A stretch of 35,237 bases of DNA from ZC4RG30 sp040508085 (GTDB taxonomy: Bacteria > Pseudomonadota > Gammaproteobacteria > Steroidobacterales > Steroidobacteraceae). Shown here piece after piece: positions 7,238 through 14,551 of this stretch (its first letter is position 1; each line of letters begins with the position of its first letter). The stretch lies in contig JBEVNO010000090.1 in NCBI GenBank assembly GCA_040508085.1, forward strand, positions 1 through 35,237, in the 5' to 3' direction. The notes beneath the pieces were generated by a model, which did no database searches, had not been told where the DNA came from, and saw nothing but the letters and a program-made list of their open reading frames with translations. The position numbers and the translations under genes are program-made.

Positions 7238-7553
7238 CACAGCAGCAGTCCGAGCGTGTAGGCGGGCCGCCAGGCCAGATACGGACGTTCAATCACGCTA
7301 TCCCCTTTTTACTTATTCTCTCCGGAAGGGCGGGCGGCGCATGGCTGCCCGCAATCTTTAAAGTACGTATCGACGAGCCCGACTGAAAGCGCTGTGGCAA
7401 GACCCGGCGGCAAATGTATATCGCCGCTGAAGTTTTATTTTCGCGAGCGCAATGTCGTCACCTGGAGACGTCGGACAGAAGAAGGAGGATTCCTACCTGC
7501 GGATGCTATGGCAGTGGCTATCAGCGCAGTAACGCCACTGGGAATATCGGTCC
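7238..7553 (+). other. 316-bp leader region ahead of the diguanylate cyclase
   Basis: No convincing gene apart from the 9-codon frame listed separately. Visible elements: a GC hairpin near 7329-7351 (GCGGGC...GCCCGC); a weak stem CGGCG (7405-7409)/CGCCG (7422-7426) followed by a T-rich stretch (7433-7441) that could act as an attenuator; and a strong ribosome site AAGGAGG at 7482-7488. I looked for the conserved core of c-di-GMP riboswitches and did not find it. The base composition here is visibly less GC-rich than the flanking genes. Confidence 0.4.
7503..7532 (+). other. Nine-codon open frame in phase with the diguanylate cyclase
   Basis: ATG at 7503 encodes MLWQWLSAQ and ends in TAA at 7530-7532. 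It is in the same frame as the cyclase (7554) and lies 14 bases after the only strong ribosome site in the leader (AAGGAGG, 7482-7488). It is either a leader peptide or the original N-terminus of the cyclase cut off by a stop codon. Confidence 0.35.
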
Positions 7554-8561
7554 ATGGACGAACCCTACGCCGCTGCCAGCCTCACAGAGGCCCATACCCC
7601 CACCGGGGCCCTCGATGCTGCGGTGGCCTCTGACCTCACCATGCCGGGTCTGCGCACATTCGACGACCGGCTGCTGCGGCTGGAGACCATCTACGCCACG
7701 CTGCCAATCGCGCTGTGCGTGATCGGTCGTGACGGCCGGATCATGTTCGCCAATGAGGCGTATGCCGCCCTGGTGGAACGTGATGTATTCGAACTGATCG
7801 GCGTGCCTTTGTCTGAAATCAGCGAAAGTGAATCCCGGCATGCGGTGCTGGATTTCCTCACCTTCGACGGCGACGACAGCATGCCGGAGCGTGAGCTTGA
7901 GATGAATGGCCGTACCTATCTGGTAACGGTCGCGCCGCTGCGCGGCATGGCCGGGCGGGTCGAGGCGCTGTCGGTCGCGCTTACTGAGATCACTTACCGC
8001 AAGACGCTGGAAGCAAAGCTTGCCGTGGTCAACCGCAGACTCGCCGACCTGGCCGTGAAGGACCATCTCACCGGCATCTTCAATCGTCGCTATTTCGATG
8101 AGGAGCTGCACAACGAACTGTCGCGCGCAGGCCGTCGGCGCGTGCCCCTGTCACTATTGATGATCGATGTCGATCACTTCAAGAACTACAATGACACGTA
8201 CGGGCACCTCAACGGGGATAACTGCCTGCGAGATGTTGCGGCCTGCCTCGCTGCCACGCTGGAGCATACCCCGGCCGTGGTGTGCCGCTTTGGCGGTGAG
8301 GAATTCGGCGTGATCCTTCCGGGCATGGACAAGACCATGGCGACGGACGTAGCGGAGCGTCTGCGCTTTGCGGTCGCCGCGCTGGACCGTGAGCACTCGG
8401 CCTGCGCCACGGGACGCCTGACGGTGAGCATCGGCATTGCGTCCCACCGGCCGCAGACCGGGCAGAACCTGGAGACAGCCGCCGAACGATTGCTGGGCGC
8501 GGCCGATGGCGCTCTGTACCGCGCCAAGGCCACCGGGCGTAACCGGGTAATGCTGGGCTGA
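7554..8561 (+). CDS. PAS-GGDEF diguanylate cyclase
   Basis: A 335-residue soluble protein expected to make cyclic di-GMP from two GTP. Residues about 40-160 form a PAS domain (LETIYATLPIALCVIGRDGR, IMFANEAYAALV), a short coiled linker follows (LEAKLAVVNRRLADLAVKD), and the GGDEF domain runs from HLTGIFNRRYFDEEL to the end. The active-site loop is GGEEF (residues 247-251), and the metal-binding Asp of LLMIDVDHFKNYND is present. The inhibitory I-site RxxD is missing: the equivalent positions before CRFGGEEF hold neither Arg nor Asp, so product feedback is unlikely. There is no membrane segment; the PAS domain would sense a cytoplasmic cue. The ribosome site before 7554 is weak (GGGA), and a much stronger one lies further upstream. 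Confidence 0.93.
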   Translation: MDEPYAAASLTEAHTPTGALDAAVASDLTMPGLRTFDDRLLRLETIYATLPIALCVIGRDGRIMFANEAYAALVERDVFELIGVPLSEISESESRHAVLDFLTFDGDDSMPERELEMNGRTYLVTVAPLRGMAGRVEALSVALTEITYRKTLEAKLAVVNRRLADLAVKDHLTGIFNRRYFDEELHNELSRAGRRRVPLSLLMIDVDHFKNYNDTYGHLNGDNCLRDVAACLAATLEHTPAVVCRFGGEEFGVILPGMDKTMATDVAERLRFAVAALDREHSACATGRLTVSIGIASHRPQTGQNLETAAERLLGAADGALYRAKATGRNRVMLG

Positions 8562-8563
8562 TA

Positions 8564-9226
8564 TCAGTTGAGGTCGCCGGCAGATTGCGCCGCGACCTCC
8601 CGCAAAGCCTGCTCGAAAGCCTCCGGGGGCTGACCACCCGAAATCAGCCACTTGCCGTTGATGATGATGGCCGGCACCGAGCGGATGCCGCGGCCAGTCC
8701 AGGTCTTTTCCGCTTCACGCACTTGGGCGGCGTAGCGGCCTGATTGCAACACCTCACGCGCCTCACCTGCGGGAAGCCCGGCTTCCGCAGCGGCTGCCAC
8801 GAGCACAGCCTCGTCCGAGACATTCGTGCCCTCGGTGAAGTTGGCCTTGAACAGCGCCCGCTGCAGCGGCAGCTGCCGGCCTGAAGCATGCGCCCAATGC
8901 AGTAGCCGATGCGCCGCGAACGTGTTGTAGATGCGACTGCTGCCATCCTGGTTGATGACCAGCCCCACTGCGGCGGCGCGGGCGCGCAGGGTGTTGCGCA
9001 TGGCAGCGAACTGCTCCGTACCGCCGCCGTAGCGGCTGGTCAGCAGCGCTTCGAGATTCTCGCCGTCGGGGCGCATGTCCGGATTCAACTCGAACGGCTG
9101 GAAACGGATCTCTGCCGTAATGGAGGGAGCGGTGCGCTGCAGGGCTAGTTCCAGGCTGGCCAGCCCCACGGCACACCATGGGCAGGCGATGTCCGAGATG
9201 TAATCAATCGAGAGTTGTACTGGCAT
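8564..9226 (-). CDS. FrnE-like DsbA-family thioredoxin-fold oxidoreductase
   Basis: A 220-residue protein with the thioredoxin-fold start LSIDYISDIACPWCAVG; the redox motif CPWC occupies residues 15-18. The helical insert is of the FrnE/2-hydroxychromene-2-carboxylate isomerase type (RFQPFELNPDMRPDGENLE, then LRARAAAVGL), followed by NTFAAHRLLHWA, and the fold closes with the cis-Pro loop IRSVPAIIINGKWLISGGQP. It lacks a signal peptide, so it acts in the cytoplasm, unlike classical DsbA. FrnE proteins have been linked to disulfide exchange under oxidative stress and to polyketide pathways. It is convergent with the diguanylate cyclase (2 bases between stops) and divergent from the second cyclophilin. 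The natural substrate is not evident. Confidence 0.88.
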   Translation of the reverse strand: MPVQLSIDYISDIACPWCAVGLASLELALQRTAPSITAEIRFQPFELNPDMRPDGENLEALLTSRYGGGTEQFAAMRNTLRARAAAVGLVINQDGSSRIYNTFAAHRLLHWAHASGRQLPLQRALFKANFTEGTNVSDEAVLVAAAAEAGLPAGEAREVLQSGRYAAQVREAEKTWTGRGIRSVPAIIINGKWLISGGQPPEAFEQALREVAAQSAGDLN

Positions 9227-9260
9227 GGCGCTACTCTAGCGCGCCGGCTAGGATTGGCGC

Positions 9261-9929
9261 ATGAACCGATGCTTACGTTCGCTGGCTGGCCGCTCCGCAC
9301 TGCTGCTGGCGCTGTCTGCATCATTGGCTGGCGCGCAGCAGCTGGCTGCGCCAGTGGAGCCGCCTCCGGCGGACACTGTGCCTGCCACCACCGCGCTTGC
9401 CCCGGCATTGCAAAACGTGGTGCTGCACACCGCGCTCGGCGACATCATGATCGCCGTGGAGATCGAACGGGCGCCCATCACTGCACGCAACTTCCTGCGG
9501 TATGTGGACAACAAGCGCTTCGACGGCATTGGTTTCTATCGCGCCATGAAGGTGTCCGAGGACGGCAAGTACGCCCTTGTGCAGGGCGGCCTGCAGGGCA
9601 ACTCCAAACTGGTATTCAAGGCCATCGAGCACGAACCCACCACGGTCAGCGGTCTTTCGCATGTGGACGGCGCGGTATCGATGGCACGGGGCGCGCCCGG
9701 CACCGCCAACTCCGATTTCTTCATCGTGATCGGCGACCTGGTGTCCATGGATGCCAAAGCGGATGGCTCGGACCCGGGCTATGCCGTGTTTGGCAAGGTC
9801 GTGTCGGGGATGGACGTGGTGCGCACCATTCTCGAAGAACCAAAATCCGAAGACGCACGCAATCCGGTGATGAAGGGGCAGATGCTCGCTGCGCCGGTGA
9901 AGGTGCTGAGCGCGCGCCGCGCGCCGTGA
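9261..9929 (+). CDS. Secreted cyclophilin-type peptidyl-prolyl isomerase (copy 2)
   Basis: A 222-residue protein. The signal peptide is clear (MNRCLRSLAGRSALLLALSA, cleavage near AGAQQ), followed by a Pro/Ala linker and a cyclophilin domain: VVLHTALGDIMIAVEIERAP, ITARNFLRYVDNKRFDGIGF, YRAMK with the catalytic Arg, VQGGLQGN, DGAVSMARG, NSDFFIVIG, PGYAVFGKVVSGMDVVR. The domain order, the length and the SARRAP ending match the gene at 3916-4560, so the two are paralogues about 5 kb apart and not tandem. It is divergent from the FrnE gene across a 34-bp gap that must hold both promoters. A periplasmic foldase role is inferred. Confidence 0.9.
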   Translation: MNRCLRSLAGRSALLLALSASLAGAQQLAAPVEPPPADTVPATTALAPALQNVVLHTALGDIMIAVEIERAPITARNFLRYVDNKRFDGIGFYRAMKVSEDGKYALVQGGLQGNSKLVFKAIEHEPTTVSGLSHVDGAVSMARGAPGTANSDFFIVIGDLVSMDAKADGSDPGYAVFGKVVSGMDVVRTILEEPKSEDARNPVMKGQMLAAPVKVLSARRAP

Positions 9930-9936
9930 AACCGCC

Positions 9937-10167
9937 TCAGTAGTGGGGCGGCTTCTCCTCTTCGGCGGAGTAGGGAGTGACCTGCGCCTGCGCCGCCTCC
10001 ATGCGGCCGGCCAGAGCGAGCAGCTGGTTGTGCAGCCCCTCCAGTTCCACACGCAGGCTGTTGACCATGTCACTGAGCTCAGTGTTCGCCTGTTCCAGGT
10101 AGGCGATCTTGAACTCCAGCTGCTCCAGGCGCTCGCTAACTTCTTGTCCCTGCATGGTGGCATGCAT
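9937..10167 (-). CDS. slyX: SlyX homologue
   Basis: A 76-residue, almost wholly coiled-coil protein: RLEQLEFKIAYLEQANTEL, SDMVNSLRVELEGLHNQLLA, with a short polar tail ending EKPPHY, the typical SlyX C-terminus. SlyX proteins are cytoplasmic and of unknown function. The ATG at 10167 and a second at 10155 (MQGQEVSERL) are both possible; neither has a strong ribosome site, and the second gives the more usual length. It converges on the second cyclophilin with 7 bases between stops. Confidence 0.85.
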   Translation of the reverse strand: MHATMQGQEVSERLEQLEFKIAYLEQANTELSDMVNSLRVELEGLHNQLLALAGRMEAAQAQVTPYSAEEEKPPHY

Positions 10168-10329
10168 ACTAGCAGTCCATTGAGGAGCAGGAGCTGTGCC
10201 GGTGGCGAGGCTTTCCCCGCCGGAGGGTCGGCGCTACATGAACGGCGTATGCCTGCGTCCAGGTGGCCGAAGAGCGCAAGGCGGGTGTCACGCCCAAGCG
10301 CAAGCCGCACCAGTGTCAGCCGCGCAGGC
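10168..10329. other. 162-bp gap upstream of slyX
   Basis: It separates the start of slyX from the stop of the YkgJ-like gene on the same strand. It is GC-rich and includes an imperfect CCGGTGGCG...CCCGCCGG hairpin near 10198-10222 but no promoter I would trust and no gene. Confidence 0.3.
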
Positions 10330-10617
10330 TCAGTCGGGCTGCGTCTGGCGCTCCAGCCACCCGAGGTGGCGCAGCGCCGCTGCCTGATCCGCGCCGCACA
10401 TGGACGCCGTCGGCCGCAGCGATGCGCACACCGCAGGGCGCTCCGGCCTGCCGAACAGCTGGCAGCGCTGCAGCTCATCCAGCTGCACGCAGCGCACCCC
10501 TGCAGGCTTGCCCTGCGGCATGCCCGGAATGGGGCTGGAAATGGACGGGGCGATGCAGCAGGCGCCGCACCTGTCCCGGCATTCCACCCCTGCCGCAGTA
10601 GGTAGTGCTGCGATCAC
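10330..10617 (-). CDS. YkgJ-type cysteine-cluster protein (UPF0153)
   Basis: A 95-residue protein with the family signature CRDRCGACCIAPSI near the N-terminus and further cysteines in VRCVQLDELQRCQLFG, PAVCASLRP and SMCGAD. Such conserved cysteines probably hold a zinc or iron-sulfur site; some family members act in metal-dependent modification, but no general function is established. The start is a GTG at 10617 whose last bases overlap the stop of the upstream antiporter gene (GTGA junction), so the two are probably translationally coupled. A functional link with Na+/H+ exchange is not known. Confidence 0.85.
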   Translation of the reverse strand: MIAALPTAAGVECRDRCGACCIAPSISSPIPGMPQGKPAGVRCVQLDELQRCQLFGRPERPAVCASLRPTASMCGADQAAALRHLGWLERQTQPD

Positions 10618-12251
10618 TTCAGCCGCTCTTCCATCAGGTCAATCTCGCGCACCAGGTGACGGGCGGCGTCGTCGGATACCTGCTGCGCGCGGGTCAGCGC
10701 GAAAACCGTGTCGCGCTCCGCACGCAGGCCTGCGAGGCGGATGTCGCGCTCGATAAGATCGCCGCGACGGATTCGCGCCGCGGTCTCGTCCGGCTGGGTG
10801 CGCCCGTCGATGCGGCGGCGGTACTGGTCCATCACCCGCGCTGCCACCTCGGTGTAGAGGTCGGTGTCTTCGGCGTTGGCAGCCGGTGCGTCAATGCGCT
10901 CGCGTATGGCGCCGATGGCCGCTGCGGCTGCCGCAACCCGGGCCCGGTCGACGCCCAGCTGCTCGTCGGTTTCCACTGGAATGTCGAGTCCGCGCAGCAG
11001 TCGCGGCAGGAACACGTTTGCTGTCAGCAGCGACACGATGATGACGCCGGCGGCCAGGAAGATGGTGAGATCGCGCGCCGGGAAGGGCGTCTGGTCGGCG
11101 AGAGTGAGCGGCAGTGTCAGCACACCGGCGAGTGTGATGGCCCCGCGCACCCCCGCCACCGAGGCAGCGGCGATGACCCGCGCGCTGGGCGGCGCGCTGG
11201 GCGCCTCGCCGCGCAGGCGTGCGCGCAGGGCATTCACCTTCAGCGTGCCCAGCACCCAGGCAAAGCGTATGGCGGCGAGGCCTGCGTTGATGCTCAGTAC
11301 ATATACGGCCAGCCACAGCGGATTGTGGTGATCGGCCTCACGTACCACCGTGATGGAGCGCTCCAGGATATCCGGCAGCTGCTCGCCCAACAGCACGAAC
11401 ATGATGCCGTTCAACGCGAACTGCAGTGTGTCCCACACCGCCGTGCGCTGCATGCGCGTGCTGCTGAGCGCGCGGCCCGACAGTTCGAGATAGCTCATGG
11501 TCACGCCCGCGGCCACGGCGGCGAGGATGCCCGAACAATGCACATGCTCGGCAACCTGGTAGGCGGCAAAGGGCAGCAGCAGGCTGATCAGCACCTGCGA
11601 CCCGGTGTCTTCGCCGAAATGACTGTTGAAGGCGTTCTTGGTGATGATCACGGCCATTGTGAGCGTGGCGCCGACTGCGACGCCGCCAATGGCCAGTTGC
11701 AGGAAGGTCAACGTGGCGGCGGGCAGCGAGAAACTGCCCGTGACTGCCGCCGCCACCGCAAAGCGGAAGCACACCAGCCCCGACGCATCGTTGAGGAGGG
11801 ATTCGCCCTCCAGCACATGCTGCAGGCGCCGCGGCATGGCCACGCGATTGGTGATGGCCGATACGGCCACCGGGTCGGTGGGGGACACGATGGCGGCCAG
11901 CGCGAATGCCACCGGGATGGGCATGGATGGGATCAGCCAGTGCAGGAACAGCCCCATGCCGAGCACGGTGAGGAACACCAGTCCCAGGGCCAGACCCAGG
12001 ATGAGCCCCTTGTCGCGCAGCAGCCGTTCCTTTGGAATGCGCCAACCGTCCAGGAACAGCAGCGGCGGCAGGAACAGCAGGAAGAAGATGTCCGGGTCCA
12101 GGCGCACCGCATCGTCGCTTGCGGAGGCGATCAGCGCGCCGAGGCCTATCTGGACCAGTGGCGTTGGCACCGCAAACGGCAGCATGCGCACCAGCAGTCC
12201 GCTCGCGACCACGGCCGCGAGCATGGCCAGCACCAGTTCGATTGTTCCCAT
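10614..12251 (-). CDS. Na+/H+ antiporter, CPA1 family
   Basis: A 545-residue inner-membrane antiporter. Hydrophobic helices begin at MGTIELVLAMLAAVVASGLL. The TM region carries FFLLFLPPLLFLDGWRIP, the ion-binding ASP-rich motif ALAAIVSPTDPVAVSAI, EGESLLNDASGLV and later SGILAAVAAGVTMSYL and RGAITLAGVLTLPLTL, all standard for bacterial CPA1 exchangers (TIGR00831-like). The last roughly 130 residues form a cytoplasmic helical tail (YTEVAARVMDQYRRRIDGRT, LVREIDLMEERLK). The start is the ATG at 12251; the frame is open for another 104 codons but those overlap the divergent lipoprotein gene and have no membrane or domain character. It is co-transcribed with the downstream YkgJ gene. Confidence 0.92.
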   Translation of the reverse strand: MGTIELVLAMLAAVVASGLLVRMLPFAVPTPLVQIGLGALIASASDDAVRLDPDIFFLLFLPPLLFLDGWRIPKERLLRDKGLILGLALGLVFLTVLGMGLFLHWLIPSMPIPVAFALAAIVSPTDPVAVSAITNRVAMPRRLQHVLEGESLLNDASGLVCFRFAVAAAVTGSFSLPAATLTFLQLAIGGVAVGATLTMAVIITKNAFNSHFGEDTGSQVLISLLLPFAAYQVAEHVHCSGILAAVAAGVTMSYLELSGRALSSTRMQRTAVWDTLQFALNGIMFVLLGEQLPDILERSITVVREADHHNPLWLAVYVLSINAGLAAIRFAWVLGTLKVNALRARLRGEAPSAPPSARVIAAASVAGVRGAITLAGVLTLPLTLADQTPFPARDLTIFLAAGVIIVSLLTANVFLPRLLRGLDIPVETDEQLGVDRARVAAAAAAIGAIRERIDAPAANAEDTDLYTEVAARVMDQYRRRIDGRTQPDETAARIRRGDLIERDIRLAGLRAERDTVFALTRAQQVSDDAARHLVREIDLMEERLK

Positions 12252-12350
12252 GGGTGGATTATGACGCCCCGGCGCCGGCATCGCCCTGCGCTGGTGATTT
12301 CGTCGTATCTTTCCGCAGGCTTCGGCCCAACAAGGAAAAGGGGGAGTTAC

Positions 12351-12644
12351 ATGGCCTGGATGTCCGGTACGGTTCTGACGCTGCTCGCCGCTGCCACGCT
12401 GGTCGGCTGCGCCTCGCAAAGCGCCAAGGAGGCAACCCGCTATCGCAGCGTGACCCGCAATGGTGAAGAATTCTTCTGTCGCAACGAAGCCGTCACAGGC
12501 TCCCGGCTGGAAGTGCACGAGGTGTGCCTGACCAGAAAGCAGATGGATGCGACGCGCGACCACACGCAGGACGAGATCCGGCGCATGCAGTCACCGGTGT
12601 ACGAGCCGGATACGCCGAACACCGCCCCTGGCGCCGGGGGCTAA
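12351..12644 (+). CDS. Small predicted lipoprotein
   Basis: A 97-residue protein starting at the ATG at 12351 with an excellent GGGGAG ribosome site. The leader is a lipoprotein signal (MSGTVLTLLAAATLVGC, lipobox LVGC, Cys near residue 20). The mature part is short and polar: YRSVTRNGEEFFCRNEAVTG, then VCLTRKQMDATRDHTQDEIR, with two cysteines that could form one disulfide, and a Pro/Gly tail. I recognise this as a recurring small lipoprotein type of gammaproteobacteria but know no function. The residue after the lipobox Cys is Ala then Ser, which fits outer-membrane targeting. Confidence 0.85.
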   Translation: MAWMSGTVLTLLAAATLVGCASQSAKEATRYRSVTRNGEEFFCRNEAVTGSRLEVHEVCLTRKQMDATRDHTQDEIRRMQSPVYEPDTPNTAPGAGG

Positions 12645-12670
12645 GCCGGCACATGGTGGATAATGCGCGG

Positions 12671-13453
12671 ATGAACTCACCTGTTGCCTCTGCCAGCCCG
12701 CAGCGCGTGCTGGTTACTGCCGGCGCCGGCGGCATCGGCCTCGCCATCGTGCGCGCCTTCCACGCCGCGGGTGCGGCGGTCTGCACCTGCGATATCGACG
12801 AGGCGGCCCTGCGGCGCCTCAGTGCGCAGATGCCCGGGGTCCTGACCCGACACTGCGACGTCGGCGACCGCGCCGCGGTGGGCGCCATGGTCGCCGAAGC
12901 GGCGCAGCGGCTTGGTGGTCTGGATGTGCTGGTCAACAACGCCGGCATCGGTGGGCCGACGCGTCCGGTGCACGAGCTCGACCCGGCCGACTGGGATGCC
13001 GTGCTGCGCATCAACCTGACAGGCACCTTCGACGTCACCCGCCATGCCATCCCTCACCTCATCGCGGCGCGCGGCGGAACCATCATCAACATGTCCTCGG
13101 CCGCCGGCCGATTTGGTTATCCCAACCGCAGCCCTTACTCTGCCTCCAAGTGGGCTCTGATCGGGTTCAGCAAGACGCTCGCCATGGAGCTTGGTGAACA
13201 CAACATACGGGTCAACGCCATCGCACCTGGCGCGGTGGCGGGCGAACGCGCCGACCGCGTGTTCCAGGGAAGGGCGCAGCTCTCCGGGCGCACCGTGGCG
13301 GAGGAGATCCGGCTCGGCCTGGCAAATCAGTCGTTGAAAGATCTGGTGGATCCGGCGGATATCGCGAAGCTCGCCGTGTTCCTGGCCTCGGACGCGGGCA
13401 AATCCATATCTGGTCAGGTGCTGCCTATCGACGGCAACATGCAGCGGGCCTGA
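12671..13453 (+). CDS. Short-chain dehydrogenase/reductase (SDR)
   Basis: A classical SDR of 260 residues, an NAD(P)-dependent oxidoreductase. The cofactor motif is VTAGAGGIG, in which the first Gly of the usual TGxxxGxG is Ala; CDIDEAAL with Asp after the second strand suggests NAD preference. NNAGIGG, NMSSAAG and the catalytic YSASK (Tyr/Lys) follow, then IRVNAIAPGAV and a C-terminal SISGQVLPIDG. I chose ATG 12671; ATG 12653 is in frame but its purine-rich site is too distant. It lies 26 bp after the lipoprotein gene and 2 bp before ybaK, so the three could be co-transcribed. The substrate is unknown. Confidence 0.9.
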   Translation: MNSPVASASPQRVLVTAGAGGIGLAIVRAFHAAGAAVCTCDIDEAALRRLSAQMPGVLTRHCDVGDRAAVGAMVAEAAQRLGGLDVLVNNAGIGGPTRPVHELDPADWDAVLRINLTGTFDVTRHAIPHLIAARGGTIINMSSAAGRFGYPNRSPYSASKWALIGFSKTLAMELGEHNIRVNAIAPGAVAGERADRVFQGRAQLSGRTVAEEIRLGLANQSLKDLVDPADIAKLAVFLASDAGKSISGQVLPIDGNMQRA

Positions 13454-13455
13454 AC

Positions 13456-13929
13456 ATGTCGAAGGCGACGCGCGCCACCAGGGCGCTGCAGCAGGCGGGC
13501 ATCGAGTTCACAGTCCACGAATACGCCTATGATCCTGACGCGGACAGCGTGGGCCTGCAGGCCGCCGCTGCGCTCGGCGAATTGCCCGGACGCGTTCTGA
13601 AAACACTGATGACGCTGGTGGATGGCATGCCGGCCTGCGCGATCGTGCCGTCCGATTGCGAGGTCTCGATGAAGAAGCTGGCGGCAGCGCTGTCCGGCAA
13701 GTCGGCGCAGATGATGAAGCCGGCGGACGCTGAGCGGGTCACCGGCTACAAGGTTGGTGGCATCAGCCCGTTCGGCCAGATGAAGCGGGTGCCGGTGGTA
13801 TTCGAGGAGCAGGCGCTCGCGCACCAGCTGGTCTACCTCAACGGCGGGCAGCGCGGTCTCCAGGTGCGGATGAACCCGCGGGCCGCCGCACAGGTGCTCG
13901 ACGCCCGTGTAGCAGCGGTGGTCGCTTAA
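13456..13929 (+). CDS. ybaK: Cys-tRNA(Pro)/Cys-tRNA(Cys) deacylase, YbaK-type
   Basis: A 157-residue YbaK/EbsC editing protein of the INS superfamily, which hydrolyses mischarged Cys-tRNA(Pro). Motifs: FTVHEYAYDP near the start, GRVLKTLMTLVDG with the conserved Lys, AIVPSDCEVSMKKLA, and GYKVGGISPFGQMKRVPVV. Length fits E. coli YbaK (159). It follows the SDR gene by 2 bases and so is probably in its transcript. Its stop TAA overlaps that of the convergent tag gene by four bases. Confidence 0.92.
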   Translation: MSKATRATRALQQAGIEFTVHEYAYDPDADSVGLQAAAALGELPGRVLKTLMTLVDGMPACAIVPSDCEVSMKKLAAALSGKSAQMMKPADAERVTGYKVGGISPFGQMKRVPVVFEEQALAHQLVYLNGGQRGLQVRMNPRAAAQVLDARVAAVVA

Positions 13930-14534
13930 ATCGGCCGGCGGAAAGCCTTGCGGGCGCGCTCGGCCTTCGCGCACGAGATGCAATCCGGGGCGTGGTCATT
14001 GACGAGGCCGGCCGCCTGCATGAAGGCGTAAACCGTGGTAGGCCCGACGAATTTCCAGCCGCGTTTCTTCAGGTCCTTCGACAGTCCGATGGAAGCCGCC
14101 GGGATGCCCGCTGTCTTCGCCTTTGAAAGGGTTGCCCGATCGGGCTCATGTCGCCAGAAATAGGCGGCCAGTGACCCTTCGCTCTTTACCAGCTCGCGGG
14201 CGCGCTGGGCATTGTTGATTGCCGCCTCGATCTTGCCACGATGACGCACGATGCCCGCGTCCGCCAGCAAACGGGTGACATCCCGCTGCGTGTAGCGGGC
14301 GACGCGATTGAAGTCGAAGGCATGGAAAGCGGCGCGGAAGTTGTCGCGCTTGACGAGGATGGTGCGCCAGCTGAGGCCGGCCTGGAAACCTTCCAGGCAC
14401 AGCTTCTCGAACAGGCGCTGGTCGTCGGCCACCGGAAAGCCCCATTCGCGATCGTGATAGGGCGGGAACTCCGGCGCGGTGGTGCTCCAGTAGCAGCGCA
14501 GCTTGCCGTCGGCCCCGGGTGCGGTCGTGCTCAT
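13926..14534 (-). CDS. tag: DNA-3-methyladenine glycosylase I
   Basis: A 202-residue base-excision repair enzyme that removes 3-methyladenine from alkylated DNA. It matches E. coli Tag throughout: RCYW, YHDREWGFPV, LCLEGFQAGLSWRTIL (catalytic pocket Glu and Trp), FDFNRVARYT, IVRHRGKIEAAINNA, LSKDLKKRGWKFVGPTTVY, FMQAAGLVNDHAPDC. The zinc-snap ligands are all there: Cys in RCYW, His in YHD, and His and Cys in NDHAPDC. It converges on ybaK. It is not next to other alkylation-repair genes, so constitutive expression is likely, as in E. coli. Confidence 0.95.
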   Translation of the reverse strand: MSTTAPGADGKLRCYWSTTAPEFPPYHDREWGFPVADDQRLFEKLCLEGFQAGLSWRTILVKRDNFRAAFHAFDFNRVARYTQRDVTRLLADAGIVRHRGKIEAAINNAQRARELVKSEGSLAAYFWRHEPDRATLSKAKTAGIPAASIGLSKDLKKRGWKFVGPTTVYAFMQAAGLVNDHAPDCISCAKAERARKAFRRPI

Positions 14535-14551
14535 CAGCCCATTCTAGCGGC

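Noticed and set aside
7380..7553. Possible c-di-GMP riboswitch ahead of the diguanylate cyclase
   Set aside because: I looked for the conserved core of the known classes and for the paired stems; only weak unrelated hairpins are present.
10605..12350. Long plus-strand open frame opposite the Na+/H+ antiporter
   Set aside because: Its translation is Gln/His/Arg-rich with no domain, as expected for the antisense of a GC-rich membrane protein gene; only its 3' end (from 12351) is the real lipoprotein gene.
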